Source of the DNA: Rhodobacteraceae bacterium Alg231-04
GTDB taxonomy: Bacteria; Pseudomonadota; Alphaproteobacteria; Rhodobacterales; Rhodobacteraceae
Direction: 5' to 3'
NCBI GenBank assembly: GCA_900143635.1
Contig: FREY01000001.1
Span: forward strand, 28,424-92,423
Length of the DNA: 64,000 bases
Below, piece after piece: positions 25,978 to 35,251 of this stretch. The notes beneath the pieces are model-generated. The model was given only the letters and a program-made list of their open reading frames with translations. It was not told the origin of the DNA and did not search any database. Numbering within the stretch: the stretch's first letter is position 1; every line of letters begins with the position of its first letter. The translations under genes were made by a program, and so were the position numbers.

Positions 25978-28485
25978 ATGAAAACCCAAGTCAAAGCCCT
26001 TGTTGTCGGCGGCGGTGCCGTCGGCACGTCCATCGCTTACCACCTTGCCAAAGCAGGCTGGGACGATGTTATGCTGATCGAGCGCGACGAGTTGACCTCC
26101 GGCTCAACCTGGCACGCTGCCGGCTTGTTGCCGCTGTTCAACATGTCCTATGCGACAACCCATATTCACAAATACTCGGTCGATTTCTACAAGCAGCTGG
26201 AAGCCGAAACCGGCCTCAACGCGGGTTTCGCCGTGGTCGGCAACCTGCGCATGGCGCAGACGGACGAGCGTATGGACGAATATATGCTCTATGCCTCGAC
26301 CGCGGAAACCTGCGACGTGGCCTATGAATGGCTGACCCCGGACCAGATCAAGGAACGCTGGCCGCTGATCGAAACCGGCGACCTGAAAGGCGCGATCTAC
26401 CACACCGAAGACGGCTATATTAACCCGGCCGACGTGACCATGGCGATGGCCAAGGGTGCGCGCCAGCGCGGTGTCGATATCGTGCGCAAGATGCAGGCAG
26501 ATTCTTTCCACTGGACCGGCACCCACTGGGAAGTCACCTGCACCAAGATGGTGGAAAAGGGTGGCAACCTTGTTCCCGGCGATGAACAGGTCGTCATCAC
26601 GGCTGAACATGTTGTCACTGCCTCAGGCAACCATGCGCAGCGCACCGCCAAGATGCTGGGCATCAAGATGCCGGCCGTCCCGGTTGAGCACACGTTCATT
26701 GTCATGGATCAGGACCCCGAGCTGGTCAAATGGCGCGAAGCGGGTAACCCTGAGCACCCTGTTGTGCGCGACGCCGACAATGAATCCTATGCCCGCGAAG
26801 AACGCGGCGGCTGGATCCTCGGCATCTATGAACGTGACGCGCCAGCGCGGTTTGAGCATGGCGTGCCGGACAGCTTCCGCGCGGATCTCTTCCCGCTGGA
26901 TCTGGACCGGATTGCCGAACAGTATATGGCGATGACCGAACGGGTGCCCTCCTGCGCCGAGTCTGGCCTGAAGGACGATTTCAACGGCCCGATCTGCTAC
27001 ACGCCGGACGGCAACCCGCTGGTTGGCCCCGCTCCCGGCCTGCGCAACATGTGGCTCGCCGAAGGTTTCTCCTTCGGGATTACGGCGGCTGGCGGTACCG
27101 GCTACTATCTGGCGCAGATGATGGTCGACGGCGAAGCCGAGATCGACATGGCGTCGCTGGATCCCAAGCGCTACAGCCAGAACTGGATGACCACCGAATT
27201 TGCAGCTCGCAAGAACGAAGAATGCTACGAGCACGTCTACATCCTGCATCACCCGGACGAAGAACGCCCCGCCGCGCGCCCCTTGCGTACTGCTCCGGCG
27301 TTTGACCGTCAGAAAGCACGCGGTGCGCAGTTTGGTTGGGTCAACGGTTGGGAACGCCCCAACTACTTTGGCCCCGTTGATGCACCTGAAAACTTCGACC
27401 ATGACGCGCGCTCCTTCCGCCGTGGTGGCTGGTGGCAGCACGCAGTGGACGAAGCCAAGGCGATCCGCGAAGGCGTGGGTCTGGTGGATGCAACCGCCTT
27501 TACCAAACATGTCGTAAAGGGCCCCGGTGCGACACAGTTCCTAGACTGGTTTACCTGCAACAAACTGCCGAAAGTGGGCCGCATCAACCTGACCTATGCG
27601 CTGACCTCGGCGGGCACCACCCGCACCGAATACACCATCGTGCGCAACGGCGAGAACAACTACTACCTCGTTTCCGCCGGCGCCTGGACCGAATATGACG
27701 CCGATTTCCTGCGCAAGGCCGCAGAGGACAAGATGGAAGAGTTCGGCTACATCGAGATCCAGGATGTCACCAGCCAGTGGGGCGTTTTCGCCATCGCCGG
27801 TCCGAAGTCGCGTGATGTGCTGAAAGAGGTGATCGTTGACGCGGATCCCGAAACCGCGCTGACTAACAAGCGCTTCCCGTGGCTGTCGGCCCGTCAAATC
27901 GAACTGGGCATGTGCCCGGTCAATGCGATCCGTGTGGCCTATACCGGGGAGCTGGGCTGGGAGCTGCACCACCCGATCGAGATGCAGAACTACCTGTTCG
28001 ACCTGTTGGAAAAAGCCGGTGAAAAACATGGTATGAAACTGGTCGGCGCCCGCGCCCAGAACTGGCTGCGTCAGGAAAAATCCTACCGCGCCTTCGGCAA
28101 CGAGCTGGGCCGCGACGCCAACCCGCTGGAAGCAGACCTGCCGCGCTTTGTTGATCTGGAGAAAGATTTCCACGGCAAGGACGCAATGGTCGAAACCGGT
28201 GTGCGGGTGAAATGTTGCACCCTGCTGATCGACGGGCCGGAAGACGCCGATCCCTGGGGCCGCGAGGTTCTCTATACTCCGGAAGGAGAGCGTGTCGGTC
28301 GCCTGACCTCGGGTGGTTATTCGGTAGCCTTTGAGAAGAGCATCGGCATGGGCTACGTGAAGCCGGAATTGGCCGTGGAAGGCACCAAGCTGAAGGTCAA
28401 ACTGCAGGACAAACTGTGGGATGCGGTCGTCACCTGCGACAGCCCCTATGACCCGAAGAACGAAACCATCCGCAAGAACGGCTAA
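25978..28485 (+). CDS. GcvT-fused FAD-dependent dehydrogenase (dimethylglycine/sarcosine dehydrogenase family)
   Basis: 835 residues. The N-terminal DAO domain starts with KALVVGGGAVGTSIAYHLAK, and SGSTWHAAGLLPLFNMSYAT contains His46 at the position of the histidine that binds FAD covalently in dimethylglycine dehydrogenase. The second half (from about 450) is a GcvT-type folate domain: GVGLVDATAFTKHVVKGPGA, VAYTGELGWELHHPIEMQNY and PLEADLPRFVDLEKDFHGKD. The enzyme would demethylate an N-methylated amine and pass the one-carbon unit to tetrahydrofolate. Many such paralogs exist in roseobacters with unproven substrates. The ribosome site is GGGAG. A strong terminator follows. Confidence 0.9.
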   Translation: MKTQVKALVVGGGAVGTSIAYHLAKAGWDDVMLIERDELTSGSTWHAAGLLPLFNMSYATTHIHKYSVDFYKQLEAETGLNAGFAVVGNLRMAQTDERMDEYMLYASTAETCDVAYEWLTPDQIKERWPLIETGDLKGAIYHTEDGYINPADVTMAMAKGARQRGVDIVRKMQADSFHWTGTHWEVTCTKMVEKGGNLVPGDEQVVITAEHVVTASGNHAQRTAKMLGIKMPAVPVEHTFIVMDQDPELVKWREAGNPEHPVVRDADNESYAREERGGWILGIYERDAPARFEHGVPDSFRADLFPLDLDRIAEQYMAMTERVPSCAESGLKDDFNGPICYTPDGNPLVGPAPGLRNMWLAEGFSFGITAAGGTGYYLAQMMVDGEAEIDMASLDPKRYSQNWMTTEFAARKNEECYEHVYILHHPDEERPAARPLRTAPAFDRQKARGAQFGWVNGWERPNYFGPVDAPENFDHDARSFRRGGWWQHAVDEAKAIREGVGLVDATAFTKHVVKGPGATQFLDWFTCNKLPKVGRINLTYALTSAGTTRTEYTIVRNGENNYYLVSAGAWTEYDADFLRKAAEDKMEEFGYIEIQDVTSQWGVFAIAGPKSRDVLKEVIVDADPETALTNKRFPWLSARQIELGMCPVNAIRVAYTGELGWELHHPIEMQNYLFDLLEKAGEKHGMKLVGARAQNWLRQEKSYRAFGNELGRDANPLEADLPRFVDLEKDFHGKDAMVETGVRVKCCTLLIDGPEDADPWGREVLYTPEGERVGRLTSGGYSVAFEKSIGMGYVKPELAVEGTKLKVKLQDKLWDAVVTCDSPYDPKNETIRKNG

Positions 28486-28512
28486 CGCCGCTTTCTGCAT
28501 TGGTCGAAATAG

Positions 28513-28543
28513 AAATGCCCCGGAGGACCTCCGGGGCATTTTT
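28513..28543. terminator. Bidirectional rho-independent terminator
   Basis: AAATGCCCCGGAGG (28513-28526) pairs with CCTCCGGGGCATTT (28528-28541), a 14-bp palindrome with a realistic GGACC loop, flanked by A-rich and T-rich ends. It lies 28 bp after the GcvT-fused gene and 46 bp beyond the end of the convergent EF-hand gene, so it can serve both. Confidence 0.88.
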
Positions 28544-28588
28544 GTCTGGTCAGACCTCTGACAGAAAATCCTCAGGGGTGCTGCCCGA

Positions 28589-29008
28589 TCAGGAGCCCGT
28601 TTCGTAGATCCGGTCGATGCGGATCATGCCGTCACCATCCTTGTCCAGACTGAGCACGATGCGTTCGCTGATTGCGCGGAACTCTTCTGCGGTGACAAAC
28701 CCGTCAGCGTTCTTGTCAGCAAAGGTAAAAGCATCCACCTGACCGCGCTGCGGTTCACTGTCCGGGATGCCAAACCGGGCCCGGATGGCCGCCATCATGG
28801 CCCCATGCTCTGCCTCGCTCAGGGCGCCGTCCTGATCCAGATCCGCCGCATAGAAGGCGGGCATACGGCTGGCGATTGCCCCTTCGATGGTGACCAGCCC
28901 GTCGCCGTCAAAGTCGAGACCGGCAAGGGCCTCTTTCGGATCAGCAGTTGCAGAGCCTGCCAAGAGCGCGATCAGTGCAGCCGTGGCGATGGAATAAGTC
29001 TTGTTCAC
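28589..29008 (-). CDS. Secreted protein with four EF-hands
   Basis: 139 residues with a signal peptide (MNKTYSIATAALIALLAGSA, cut near ATA-DP). Four canonical calcium loops are readable in order: DFDGDGLVTIEG, DLDQDGALSEAE, DKNADGFVTAEE and DKDGDGMIRIDR. The fourth ends in Asp-Arg rather than Glu at position 12, so it may bind more weakly. It is probably a periplasmic calcium-binding protein. It is monocistronic, shares the bidirectional terminator with its neighbour, and is divergent from the phosphatase gene with about 200 bp between. Confidence 0.85.
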   Translation of the reverse strand: MNKTYSIATAALIALLAGSATADPKEALAGLDFDGDGLVTIEGAIASRMPAFYAADLDQDGALSEAEHGAMMAAIRARFGIPDSEPQRGQVDAFTFADKNADGFVTAEEFRAISERIVLSLDKDGDGMIRIDRIYETGS

Positions 29009-29215
29009 TCAATAACGTCCTTCTTTCCGCCACGCCCTTTGATTGGCTACAGGCGGTATGTCTTTGACGTTAGATGGGTATCTGCGAGGAGAGGTTCCAC
29101 CGGGTCCGGACAGATCGGCGAATTCTTGCCGGATGCGCTCTGCACTTGTCTGACTGCACGGCGCTGGTTAGCGTCAATCAGAATTGCTTAGTTTCCAGAC
29201 ACTGGAGTTTGAATA

Positions 29216-30895
29216 ATGCGCTCTTTTTTGTTGTCCCCAATAGTTGCTCTTCTTGCCATATCGGCCGCTGCCACTGCGCAGGAACGTCCAAAACTGGTCT
29301 TGCAGATCACCGTCGACCAGCTGCGCGGCGATCTGATCCAGCGCTATGGTGCCGGTCTGGCCGAAGGCGGATTTAACCGGCTGCTGAATGGCGGGGCAGT
29401 TTTTGCCGATGCCCATCACCCTCATGCCAACACGGAAACCATCGTTGGCCACACAACGCTTGCCACAGGGGCGGTGCCCGCCGTGCATGGGATGGTCGCC
29501 AACCTTTGGTTCGACAGGGTGGCCGGGACCCAGTTCTACAATGTGCAGGATGCCGAGTTCCCGCTGGTTGGCGCATCGGGTGTCGATGCGGACAGCGAGG
29601 TCGACCCCACCCAGAGGGCCGCAACCACAGATGGGCGGTCGCCGCGCAATATCTTGTCTTCGACAATTTCGGATGAGGTGGCGTTGCATTTCGGGCCAAA
29701 TGCGCGAATTTTCGGCGTGTCCGTCAAAGATCGCGGAGCCATCTCCATGGCCGGCCATGCTGGGCAGGCCTATTGGTTCTCAAAATCCGAGGGGCGCTTT
29801 GTCACTTCTACCTTCTACCGCGCGGACTATCCTGACTGGGTCGACCGTTGGCACGATAAGGACCTGACCGCCTCTTATGCCGGGAAATCCTGGGAACTGT
29901 CTGGCCCCGCCAGCACTTATCAGTTCGAACACCGCGATGATCAGCCGTGGGAGACAGATTTCCCCGGCTTCGGCAGAACCTTCCCGCATGACTGGGGCAC
30001 GGCGGATGACAAATACTACACCACACGGCTTACGCTTAGCCCGGCCGGGGATGAGCTGACAGTTGATTTCACCAAGGCCCTGATCGACGCCGAGGGGCTG
30101 GGTGCGGACAGCGTGCCGGATTACCTGTCGGTCAGCCTGTCATCGACCGATTATGTTGGCCACATCTTCGGCCCCTCCAGTCTGGAAGCAGAGGACAATC
30201 TGCGTCGGCTGGATGCAACCCTTGCCGACCTGCTGGATCATGTGGACGCAAACATCGGCCTTGAGAACACTTTGGTTGTGCTGTCTGCCGACCACGGCGC
30301 ACCGGAACATCCCGGCTATCTGGCGACCCTCGGTATCGCTGCGGGCACATTCGTGTTCGAGCCACAGGACACAGCACCAGGGATGACGCGGCTGAAGGAA
30401 AAATTTGGATCCAGCTGGGGGTTGATCCGCAATTTCTCCAACCCCTATCTCTACCTCGATCATGCGCTGATTGGTGAAATGGGGCTGGATACGGCTGAGG
30501 TTGAGGCTGTTTTGGCCGAAGAGCTAGAGCGACTGCCGGGCATTGCGCTAGCGGTGTCCAGCACTGCGCTGAGGGCCGGTGCCGTCGCGCCGGGACCGGT
30601 GACAGACAGGGTGCTGGCAAACTTTCACAAAGACCGGTCAGGCGATATCTATGTGGTGTTTGAACCGCATTGGTTTGTGGCGGATTTTGACGGGCTGACG
30701 GTGGCTTCGGCCCATGGGTCACCCTGGACTTACGATACCCATGTGCCACTGATTTTCATGGGGCCGGGAGTTGCGCCTGCGCGCATCCTGCGACGGGTGG
30801 AAACCATTGATGCGGCCCCAACAATCGCGGCCTATCTGGGCACCAAGCCCCCCAGCGGTGCCTTTGGCAGGCCGCTGGAGGAGGTTTTTGACTAG
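29216..30895 (+). CDS. Alkaline phosphatase family protein (PafA-like)
   Basis: 559 residues with a signal peptide (about 1-21). The alkaline phosphatase fold is evident: QITVDQLRGDLIQRYGAG (first metal Asp), the nucleophile Thr in ANTETIVGHTTLATGAVPAV, SLSSTDYVGHIFGPSSLEAE, VLSADHGAPEHPGYL, and ASAHGSPWTYDTHVPLIFMG. These are the residues of PafA-type phosphate-irrepressible alkaline phosphatases, where Thr replaces Ser as nucleophile. A broad phosphomonoesterase or diesterase in the periplasm is expected. The stop is 3 bp from the end of the convergent HD-domain gene. Confidence 0.9.
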   Translation: MRSFLLSPIVALLAISAAATAQERPKLVLQITVDQLRGDLIQRYGAGLAEGGFNRLLNGGAVFADAHHPHANTETIVGHTTLATGAVPAVHGMVANLWFDRVAGTQFYNVQDAEFPLVGASGVDADSEVDPTQRAATTDGRSPRNILSSTISDEVALHFGPNARIFGVSVKDRGAISMAGHAGQAYWFSKSEGRFVTSTFYRADYPDWVDRWHDKDLTASYAGKSWELSGPASTYQFEHRDDQPWETDFPGFGRTFPHDWGTADDKYYTTRLTLSPAGDELTVDFTKALIDAEGLGADSVPDYLSVSLSSTDYVGHIFGPSSLEAEDNLRRLDATLADLLDHVDANIGLENTLVVLSADHGAPEHPGYLATLGIAAGTFVFEPQDTAPGMTRLKEKFGSSWGLIRNFSNPYLYLDHALIGEMGLDTAEVEAVLAEELERLPGIALAVSSTALRAGAVAPGPVTDRVLANFHKDRSGDIYVVFEPHWFVADFDGLTVASAHGSPWTYDTHVPLIFMGPGVAPARILRRVETIDAAPTIAAYLGTKPPSGAFGRPLEEVFD

Positions 30896-30898
30896 GAC

Positions 30899-31489
30899 TT
30901 AGCTTTCTGCGGTCTCGTTCAGCTCCATATGGCCACCGCCGCGGTTCAGCACCCGGCGCAGCATCGGTTCAAAGAACTCCAGCGGCTTGGTCGGGTAATC
31001 GGGGTCAAAGGCCTTCTGGTCGTATTCATGGCAGAAATAGCGGCAGTCCTCCCAATAGGGGCTGTCACGGTACTTGTCGCGCGCATTGCGGTCGCCGCCC
31101 AGATGATGGTTGTAGTACCAGCCCTGAAACACGCAGTGGTGTTTCATGATCCAATAGGTCTTTTCGCTGACATAGGGTTTTAGCATCGCGGCTGACAGCT
31201 CCCCATGATTGTAGGGCGACAGGATATCGCCGATGTCATGGACCAGCGCGGCAATGATCAGCTCTTCGTCGGCACCGTCTGCATGGGCGCGGGTGGCGGC
31301 CTGCAGGCAGTGCTGGTAGCGGTTCACAGGATAGGGGGTCCAGTCCTCATCCAGCGATTTGACCGCATCGAGAATGCGTTCTGGCAGCGCGGCATTATAG
31401 GCCTCCTCATAGTCCATCACGGCGTCCCAGTCGGCCTTGGTGGCCTCCTCAAAACTGGTCCATGTGGGTTTGTGGTTTTTGTCGAGCAT
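30899..31489 (-). CDS. HD-domain protein related to MIOX/PhnZ-type oxygenases
   Basis: 196 residues. Metal ligands of the HD fold are visible: His60 in RYQHCLQAATRAHADGAD, His84-Asp85 in AALVHDIGDILSPYNHGELS, His117/118 in WIMKHHCVFQGWYYNHHLGG, and an Asp in HEYDQKAFDPDY. The ordering and PYNHGELSAAML resemble mixed-valence di-iron oxygenases (inositol oxygenase, PhnZ) rather than phosphohydrolases such as dGTPases, although ordinary HD hydrolase activity is not excluded. It has a GGAGA site and is divergent from a LysR gene that carries an internal stop. Substrate unknown. Confidence 0.75.
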   Translation of the reverse strand: MLDKNHKPTWTSFEEATKADWDAVMDYEEAYNAALPERILDAVKSLDEDWTPYPVNRYQHCLQAATRAHADGADEELIIAALVHDIGDILSPYNHGELSAAMLKPYVSEKTYWIMKHHCVFQGWYYNHHLGGDRNARDKYRDSPYWEDCRYFCHEYDQKAFDPDYPTKPLEFFEPMLRRVLNRGGGHMELNETAES

Positions 31490-31587
31490 GGCGCGGTCTC
31501 CGGTGTTTGCTACCCGGACGATAGCGGCGCTGGAGCGATCAGGAAAATGAATTGATTATATCAGTGTGATCAAGAATAGTTTTCGCT

Positions 31588-32445
31588 ATGCAGATGAATG
31601 CCCTTCACACCTTTTTGTAGATTGCCCGCCACGGCAGCTTTCACGCCGCTGCTGGAGAGCTGCATGTGACCCAGACGGCAGTGAGCGCTCGGATCAAAGC
31701 GCTTGAGGCGGCGCTGTCCGTGTCCTTGTTCGAGCGAGGCCCATCCGGGGCGCGGCTGTCAGCGGCCGGCCGGCAGTTTCAGCCTCATGCGGAACAAATG
31801 GTACGGACATGGGATTATGCGGCGGCAGGCCTGTCCGGCGGTGGTGCGGATCAGCTGGCGCTGCGGCTTGGCGCGCAGCTGTCGGTTTGGGACAGGCTGC
31901 TGGTGGATGTCGCTGTCTGGCTGGAGCGCGAACAGGGCAAGCTGCCTTTCACCCTCAACTATGACCATGGATTGAACATGGCCGAAGCGGTGGAACAGCG
32001 GCTGCTGGACATGGCCATCGTGAGCGAGGTGCCCCGTGCAACCCGTCTCGGCGTCTGCGATCTGGCCCCGGATCGCCTGATCCTGATCTCGACCGAACAG
32101 CTGTCACTGGTGGCTGGTGCGGATCTGCCCCTGTTCATCAACCTTGAGTTCGGCGTGGACTATGACGCCCATGTGCAGGCGGTGCTGCCAAACCGGACGC
32201 AGCAGCATATCGTGCTGGGAAACGCCCTGATGGGGCTGCGCTATCTGAAACAACGCGGCGGCATGGGATATTTTCCGGTGTCTATGGTCAGTCAGGATCT
32301 GGCTGACGGCATCCTGTACGCTGTGAACGGCGCGCCTGATCTGTCTCTGACCTGCAAGGTTTTGTATCTTTTAGATAATCCCGCCTTACCGCAGATCCAA
32401 GAGGTTCTGCGCGGCATGCGATTGCTGCGCGCAGAACAGGGATAG
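31588..32445 (+). pseudogene. LysR regulator gene interrupted by an in-frame TAG
   Basis: Reading from the ATG at 31588: MQMNALHTFL, then TAG (31618-31620), then IARHGSFHAAAGELHVTQTA continuing without break into VSARIKALEAALSVSLFERG and a full LysR effector domain to 32445. The stop takes the place of one residue between FL and IA in the first HTH helix, where LysR proteins usually have Glu or another residue (GAG to TAG would explain it). With the stop ignored the protein would be 285 residues, a normal LysR length. A GTG at 31666 could restart, but the product would lack half of the HTH. Either a recent pseudogene or a sequencing error. Confidence 0.8.
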
Positions 32446-32465
32446 ACCTTGTTGCCGACTGAGGC

Positions 32466-32801
32466 TTAGGAGGTCAGCTCGTCAAAACACTCCAGCGCCT
32501 TGGCGGCATACATCATCGACGGGCCACCGCCCATCTGGATGCATACGCCCAGAACATCGGCGATCTCCTCCCGGCTGGCCTGTGCCTTGATCAGCGCCTC
32601 GACATGCAAGGAGATACAAGGCTCGCAGCGGTCGGCAACCGCAATCCCCAATGCCACGAATTCCTTGGTCTTATAGTCCAGTACGCCGCCTTCTTTCACC
32701 GTTTTGCCAAGACCGCCAAAGGCCTTGGCCGTGTCGGGCATGGCACCGTTCAGATTGCGCAGACCTTTGCGGGTTCCGCGAAGTTTTTCCTGCCAGGACA
32801 T
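32466..32801 (-). CDS. Carboxymuconolactone decarboxylase/AhpD family protein
   Basis: 111 residues from the ATG at 32801, chosen because AAGGTGAG lies 7 bp upstream. The redox motif Cys59-Glu-Pro-Cys62 with His66 (ADRCEPCISLHVEALIKAQA) is that of the AhpD-type CMD proteins, which reduce peroxides or disulfides. EEIADVLGVCIQMGGGPSMM is the second conserved helix pair. The small size fits a hexamer-forming single-domain CMD protein. It lies 73 bp after the methyltransferase gene on the same strand and could be co-transcribed. Confidence 0.87.
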   Translation of the reverse strand: MSWQEKLRGTRKGLRNLNGAMPDTAKAFGGLGKTVKEGGVLDYKTKEFVALGIAVADRCEPCISLHVEALIKAQASREEIADVLGVCIQMGGGPSMMYAAKALECFDELTS

Positions 32802-32874
32802 CGAAGTCTCACCTTTTACAAATTCCATCTTTGGAATGTGTATGTGGCTTGTCGCGGCGTGACTTTGATCCAGA

Positions 32875-33531
32875 TCAGTCAGCCGGTCTTTCCGCGATAA
32901 GGGCGAGGTTATTGGCGGGCAGGGGGGCCTCAGCGACAATGCACAACCCGGCGCTGGTCAGCCAGTCGCGCACATCGGCGATGTCCTTGTAGCCCATGTC
33001 AGGATCAAAGTCGGACAGGGCCCGGTGGAAATTTCGGTCACCTGCGCTGGTCAATTTTTGGTCGCGCATGAATGGCCCGTAGATGACAAATCGTCCACCT
33101 ATGGCAAGCGCTTGCGCGGCTTCTATTATCAATACCCGCGCTTCGGTTTCGCTGATCAGATGCATCAGGTTGGAAAGCAGGATCAAATCCGTCGGCGCCT
33201 CACCATGGCCCCATCCGGGGGCAGTGGCATCAAGCTGGCGCGCAGGGCGAAGGTTTGGCAGGCCCGCTTCGGCTGCATAGGCGTCGATGCTGGCCAGCCT
33301 TTGCGGCTGTACCTCGGTGGGTTGCCAGCTGAGCGCAGGAAAACGGGCGGCAAAGCCGAAGACATGCTGTCCGGTTCCGCTGGCCAGCTCCAGTGCCTGG
33401 CCGCATTTCGGGGCAAAGGCCGTCAACACGCCGCAGAGCGGGTCCAGATTGCGCGCAGCAGAAGGGGCAAACAGTTTGCCATCAACGGCGGTGGCAACAG
33501 AGGCCGCACCGGGAACCGATCGCACAGGCAT
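32875..33531 (-). CDS. SAM-dependent methyltransferase-like protein (DUF938)
   Basis: 218 residues. APSAARNLDPLCGVLTAFAP and ALELASGTGQHVFGFAARFP with LSWQPTEVQPQRLASIDAYA are the DUF938 signature; the second contains the glycine-rich SAM motif. DLILLSNLMHLISETEARVL is motif IV. Members are class I methyltransferase folds of unknown substrate. The ATG overlaps the stop of the upstream DAO-type gene by one base, so they are co-translated. Confidence 0.87.
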   Translation of the reverse strand: MPVRSVPGAASVATAVDGKLFAPSAARNLDPLCGVLTAFAPKCGQALELASGTGQHVFGFAARFPALSWQPTEVQPQRLASIDAYAAEAGLPNLRPARQLDATAPGWGHGEAPTDLILLSNLMHLISETEARVLIIEAAQALAIGGRFVIYGPFMRDQKLTSAGDRNFHRALSDFDPDMGYKDIADVRDWLTSAGLCIVAEAPLPANNLALIAERPAD

Positions 33532-34601
33532 CAGCGCAGCCTGTCCGGTGCCAATGCGGCAACCGTCTTTGGGTCCAGTTCAGGCCGGCGCCCGGCGGTC
33601 AGATCCGCGAGCAGCCGGGCCGCAGCGGGCGCCGTCTGCATGCCATATCCCCCCTGCGCCGCGCACCAGATGAAACTGTCGTCTGCGGGGTCCGGCCCCA
33701 GAACAAGCGCCCCATCCGCAACGAAGCTACGCAACCCGGCCCAGTTGCTTTCCACCCGCGTCACCGGTTCGCTGACCATTTCCTCATAGCGGGCCAGCCC
33801 TTCTGCCAGCACCATATCATCGGTATAGGCATCCATCGGGGCCATCAGGTCTGCATCAGCCGGAGAGACCAGCAGCTTTCCCGCATCGGGTTTGGCGTAC
33901 CAATGTTCGCCAACCCCCATCAGCATTGGCCAGCCGGTAACGTCGTGGCCACCGGGGGCGGGCAGGCGGGCCATTGAGCGGCGTTTGGGCTGGATGCTGA
34001 TCGGCGCAACGCCCGCCATTTCGGCGATCTGGTCGACCCAGGCGCCTGCGGCATTGACCAGCCTGTGAGCTGAATAAGTCTGGCCTGCAGTCTCCACCTC
34101 CCAGCCGTTGCCGGTGCGGCGGATCGATGTGACGGGACACCGGGTGCGTATTTCCGCACCATTTGCGCGGGCAGCCTTGGTGAAATCCTGCAGCATCCGG
34201 TCGGCGTCCAGATCCATTGCTTCAGCGTGGTATGCAGCATGTGAAACCCGGTCGGCACGCAATATCGGAACCCTTGCTTGCGCCTCCGCTGGAGGGATCT
34301 CATGCAAGTTCAAATCGGCCAAATCGCGGGCAAACCCATCTTTTTCACCTGGACCGCCCAGCAGCATCAACCCGCGCGGCGACAGGTAGCCATTGGTGCG
34401 GTGATGGGCAGCGCTGGCCCGGTTCAATGCAATGATCGCGGCATTGCCGTAATTCTCCTCGAACATCGCCGCTGACCGGCCCGAGGCGTGATAGCCAAGG
34501 GACTCTTCCATCTCCAGAACGGTCACGCTGCCCAGTTCCGAGAGCCGCGCCGCGGCGCTGATACCGGCAATTCCGCCGCCAATAATCAGGAAATCACGCA
34601 T
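33531..34601 (-). CDS. FAD-dependent amino-acid/amine oxidoreductase (DAO family)
   Basis: 356 residues from the ATG at 34601 with GGAGGA upstream. The Rossmann FAD motif FLIIGGGIAGISAAARLSEL begins at residue 4 and is followed by MEESLGYHASGRSAAMFEEN, the region near the isoalloxazine ring. LVNAAGAWVDQIAEMAGV and the C-terminal DDSFIWCAAQGGYGMQTAPA are conserved in glycine/D-amino acid oxidases. It probably oxidises an amino acid or N-substituted amine, possibly D-arginine-like; substrate open. First gene of the leftward unit with DUF938 and perhaps the AhpD-like gene. Confidence 0.87.
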   Translation of the reverse strand: MRDFLIIGGGIAGISAAARLSELGSVTVLEMEESLGYHASGRSAAMFEENYGNAAIIALNRASAAHHRTNGYLSPRGLMLLGGPGEKDGFARDLADLNLHEIPPAEAQARVPILRADRVSHAAYHAEAMDLDADRMLQDFTKAARANGAEIRTRCPVTSIRRTGNGWEVETAGQTYSAHRLVNAAGAWVDQIAEMAGVAPISIQPKRRSMARLPAPGGHDVTGWPMLMGVGEHWYAKPDAGKLLVSPADADLMAPMDAYTDDMVLAEGLARYEEMVSEPVTRVESNWAGLRSFVADGALVLGPDPADDSFIWCAAQGGYGMQTAPAAARLLADLTAGRRPELDPKTVAALAPDRLR

Positions 34602-34816
34602 CGGATATGTTCCTCCAGTTGTTGCCGGCCCCGGCTGTCTATCACTGTGGGCGCGCCCTTTGGCGGCGACCCGTTGCGCGTCAAACTCTGAGCATGTCAC
34701 AGCGACTGGCCGCAGCAAAGCTGTTTTCAAGCGAGAAAACCATTGGCGATCAGGCACCAAAGTGTCACGATGGCAATGAATTCTTGTAATAATTTCCAGT
34801 GTGAGAGGGGGTCCTC

Positions 34817-35248
34817 ATGTCCGCATCCAGCGCCCATCCTATGGCAACGGGGCATATACCGTCATATGTCACCGCTGCGGACGGCAGCGATTATCTGTTC
34901 ACATTCATGATCTATTTCACCATTGCTCTGATCTTGCTGATTGGGGTGGCTTATTTTACTCTGCACGCCCTGCCGGAACGTATGGCGCATGGGAATAATC
35001 ACCCGCAGTTTCAGCTGGTTGGTATTCTGGCGCTCTTGGCATTGTTCACCCACAACAATGTCTTCTGGATTGGTGCAATCCTTGTCGCCGGTTTCCAGAT
35101 ACCGGACGTCGCCGCCCCACTGAGGGACATTGCGGGGGCAATCCGCGATCGCAGTAAGCCAAGCGACCCCAGCCCAGATATAACGCCAGAGCCGACCCCG
35201 GCACCATCGCAGGCGCCGCAAACCGTTGTCGCGGCAGAGGAGCACTGA
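34817..35248 (+). CDS. Small inner-membrane protein, partner of HlyD-type gene (YiaW-like)
   Basis: 143 residues. Two or three hydrophobic helices at about 27-48 and 68-98 enclose ALPERMAHGNNHPQFQLVGI, a phrase similar in pattern to the DUF3302 proteins YiaW/YibI. The C-terminal ~40 residues are Pro/Ser-rich (DPSPDITPEPTPAPSQAPQT) and probably disordered. In enterobacteria DUF3302 proteins are encoded next to HlyD-family proteins (YiaV, YibH), the same arrangement as here, 3 bp apart. I use this synteny rather than strong sequence similarity, so the family call is tentative. Confidence 0.6.
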   Translation: MSASSAHPMATGHIPSYVTAADGSDYLFTFMIYFTIALILLIGVAYFTLHALPERMAHGNNHPQFQLVGILALLALFTHNNVFWIGAILVAGFQIPDVAAPLRDIAGAIRDRSKPSDPSPDITPEPTPAPSQAPQTVVAAEEH

Positions 35249-35251
35249 CCG

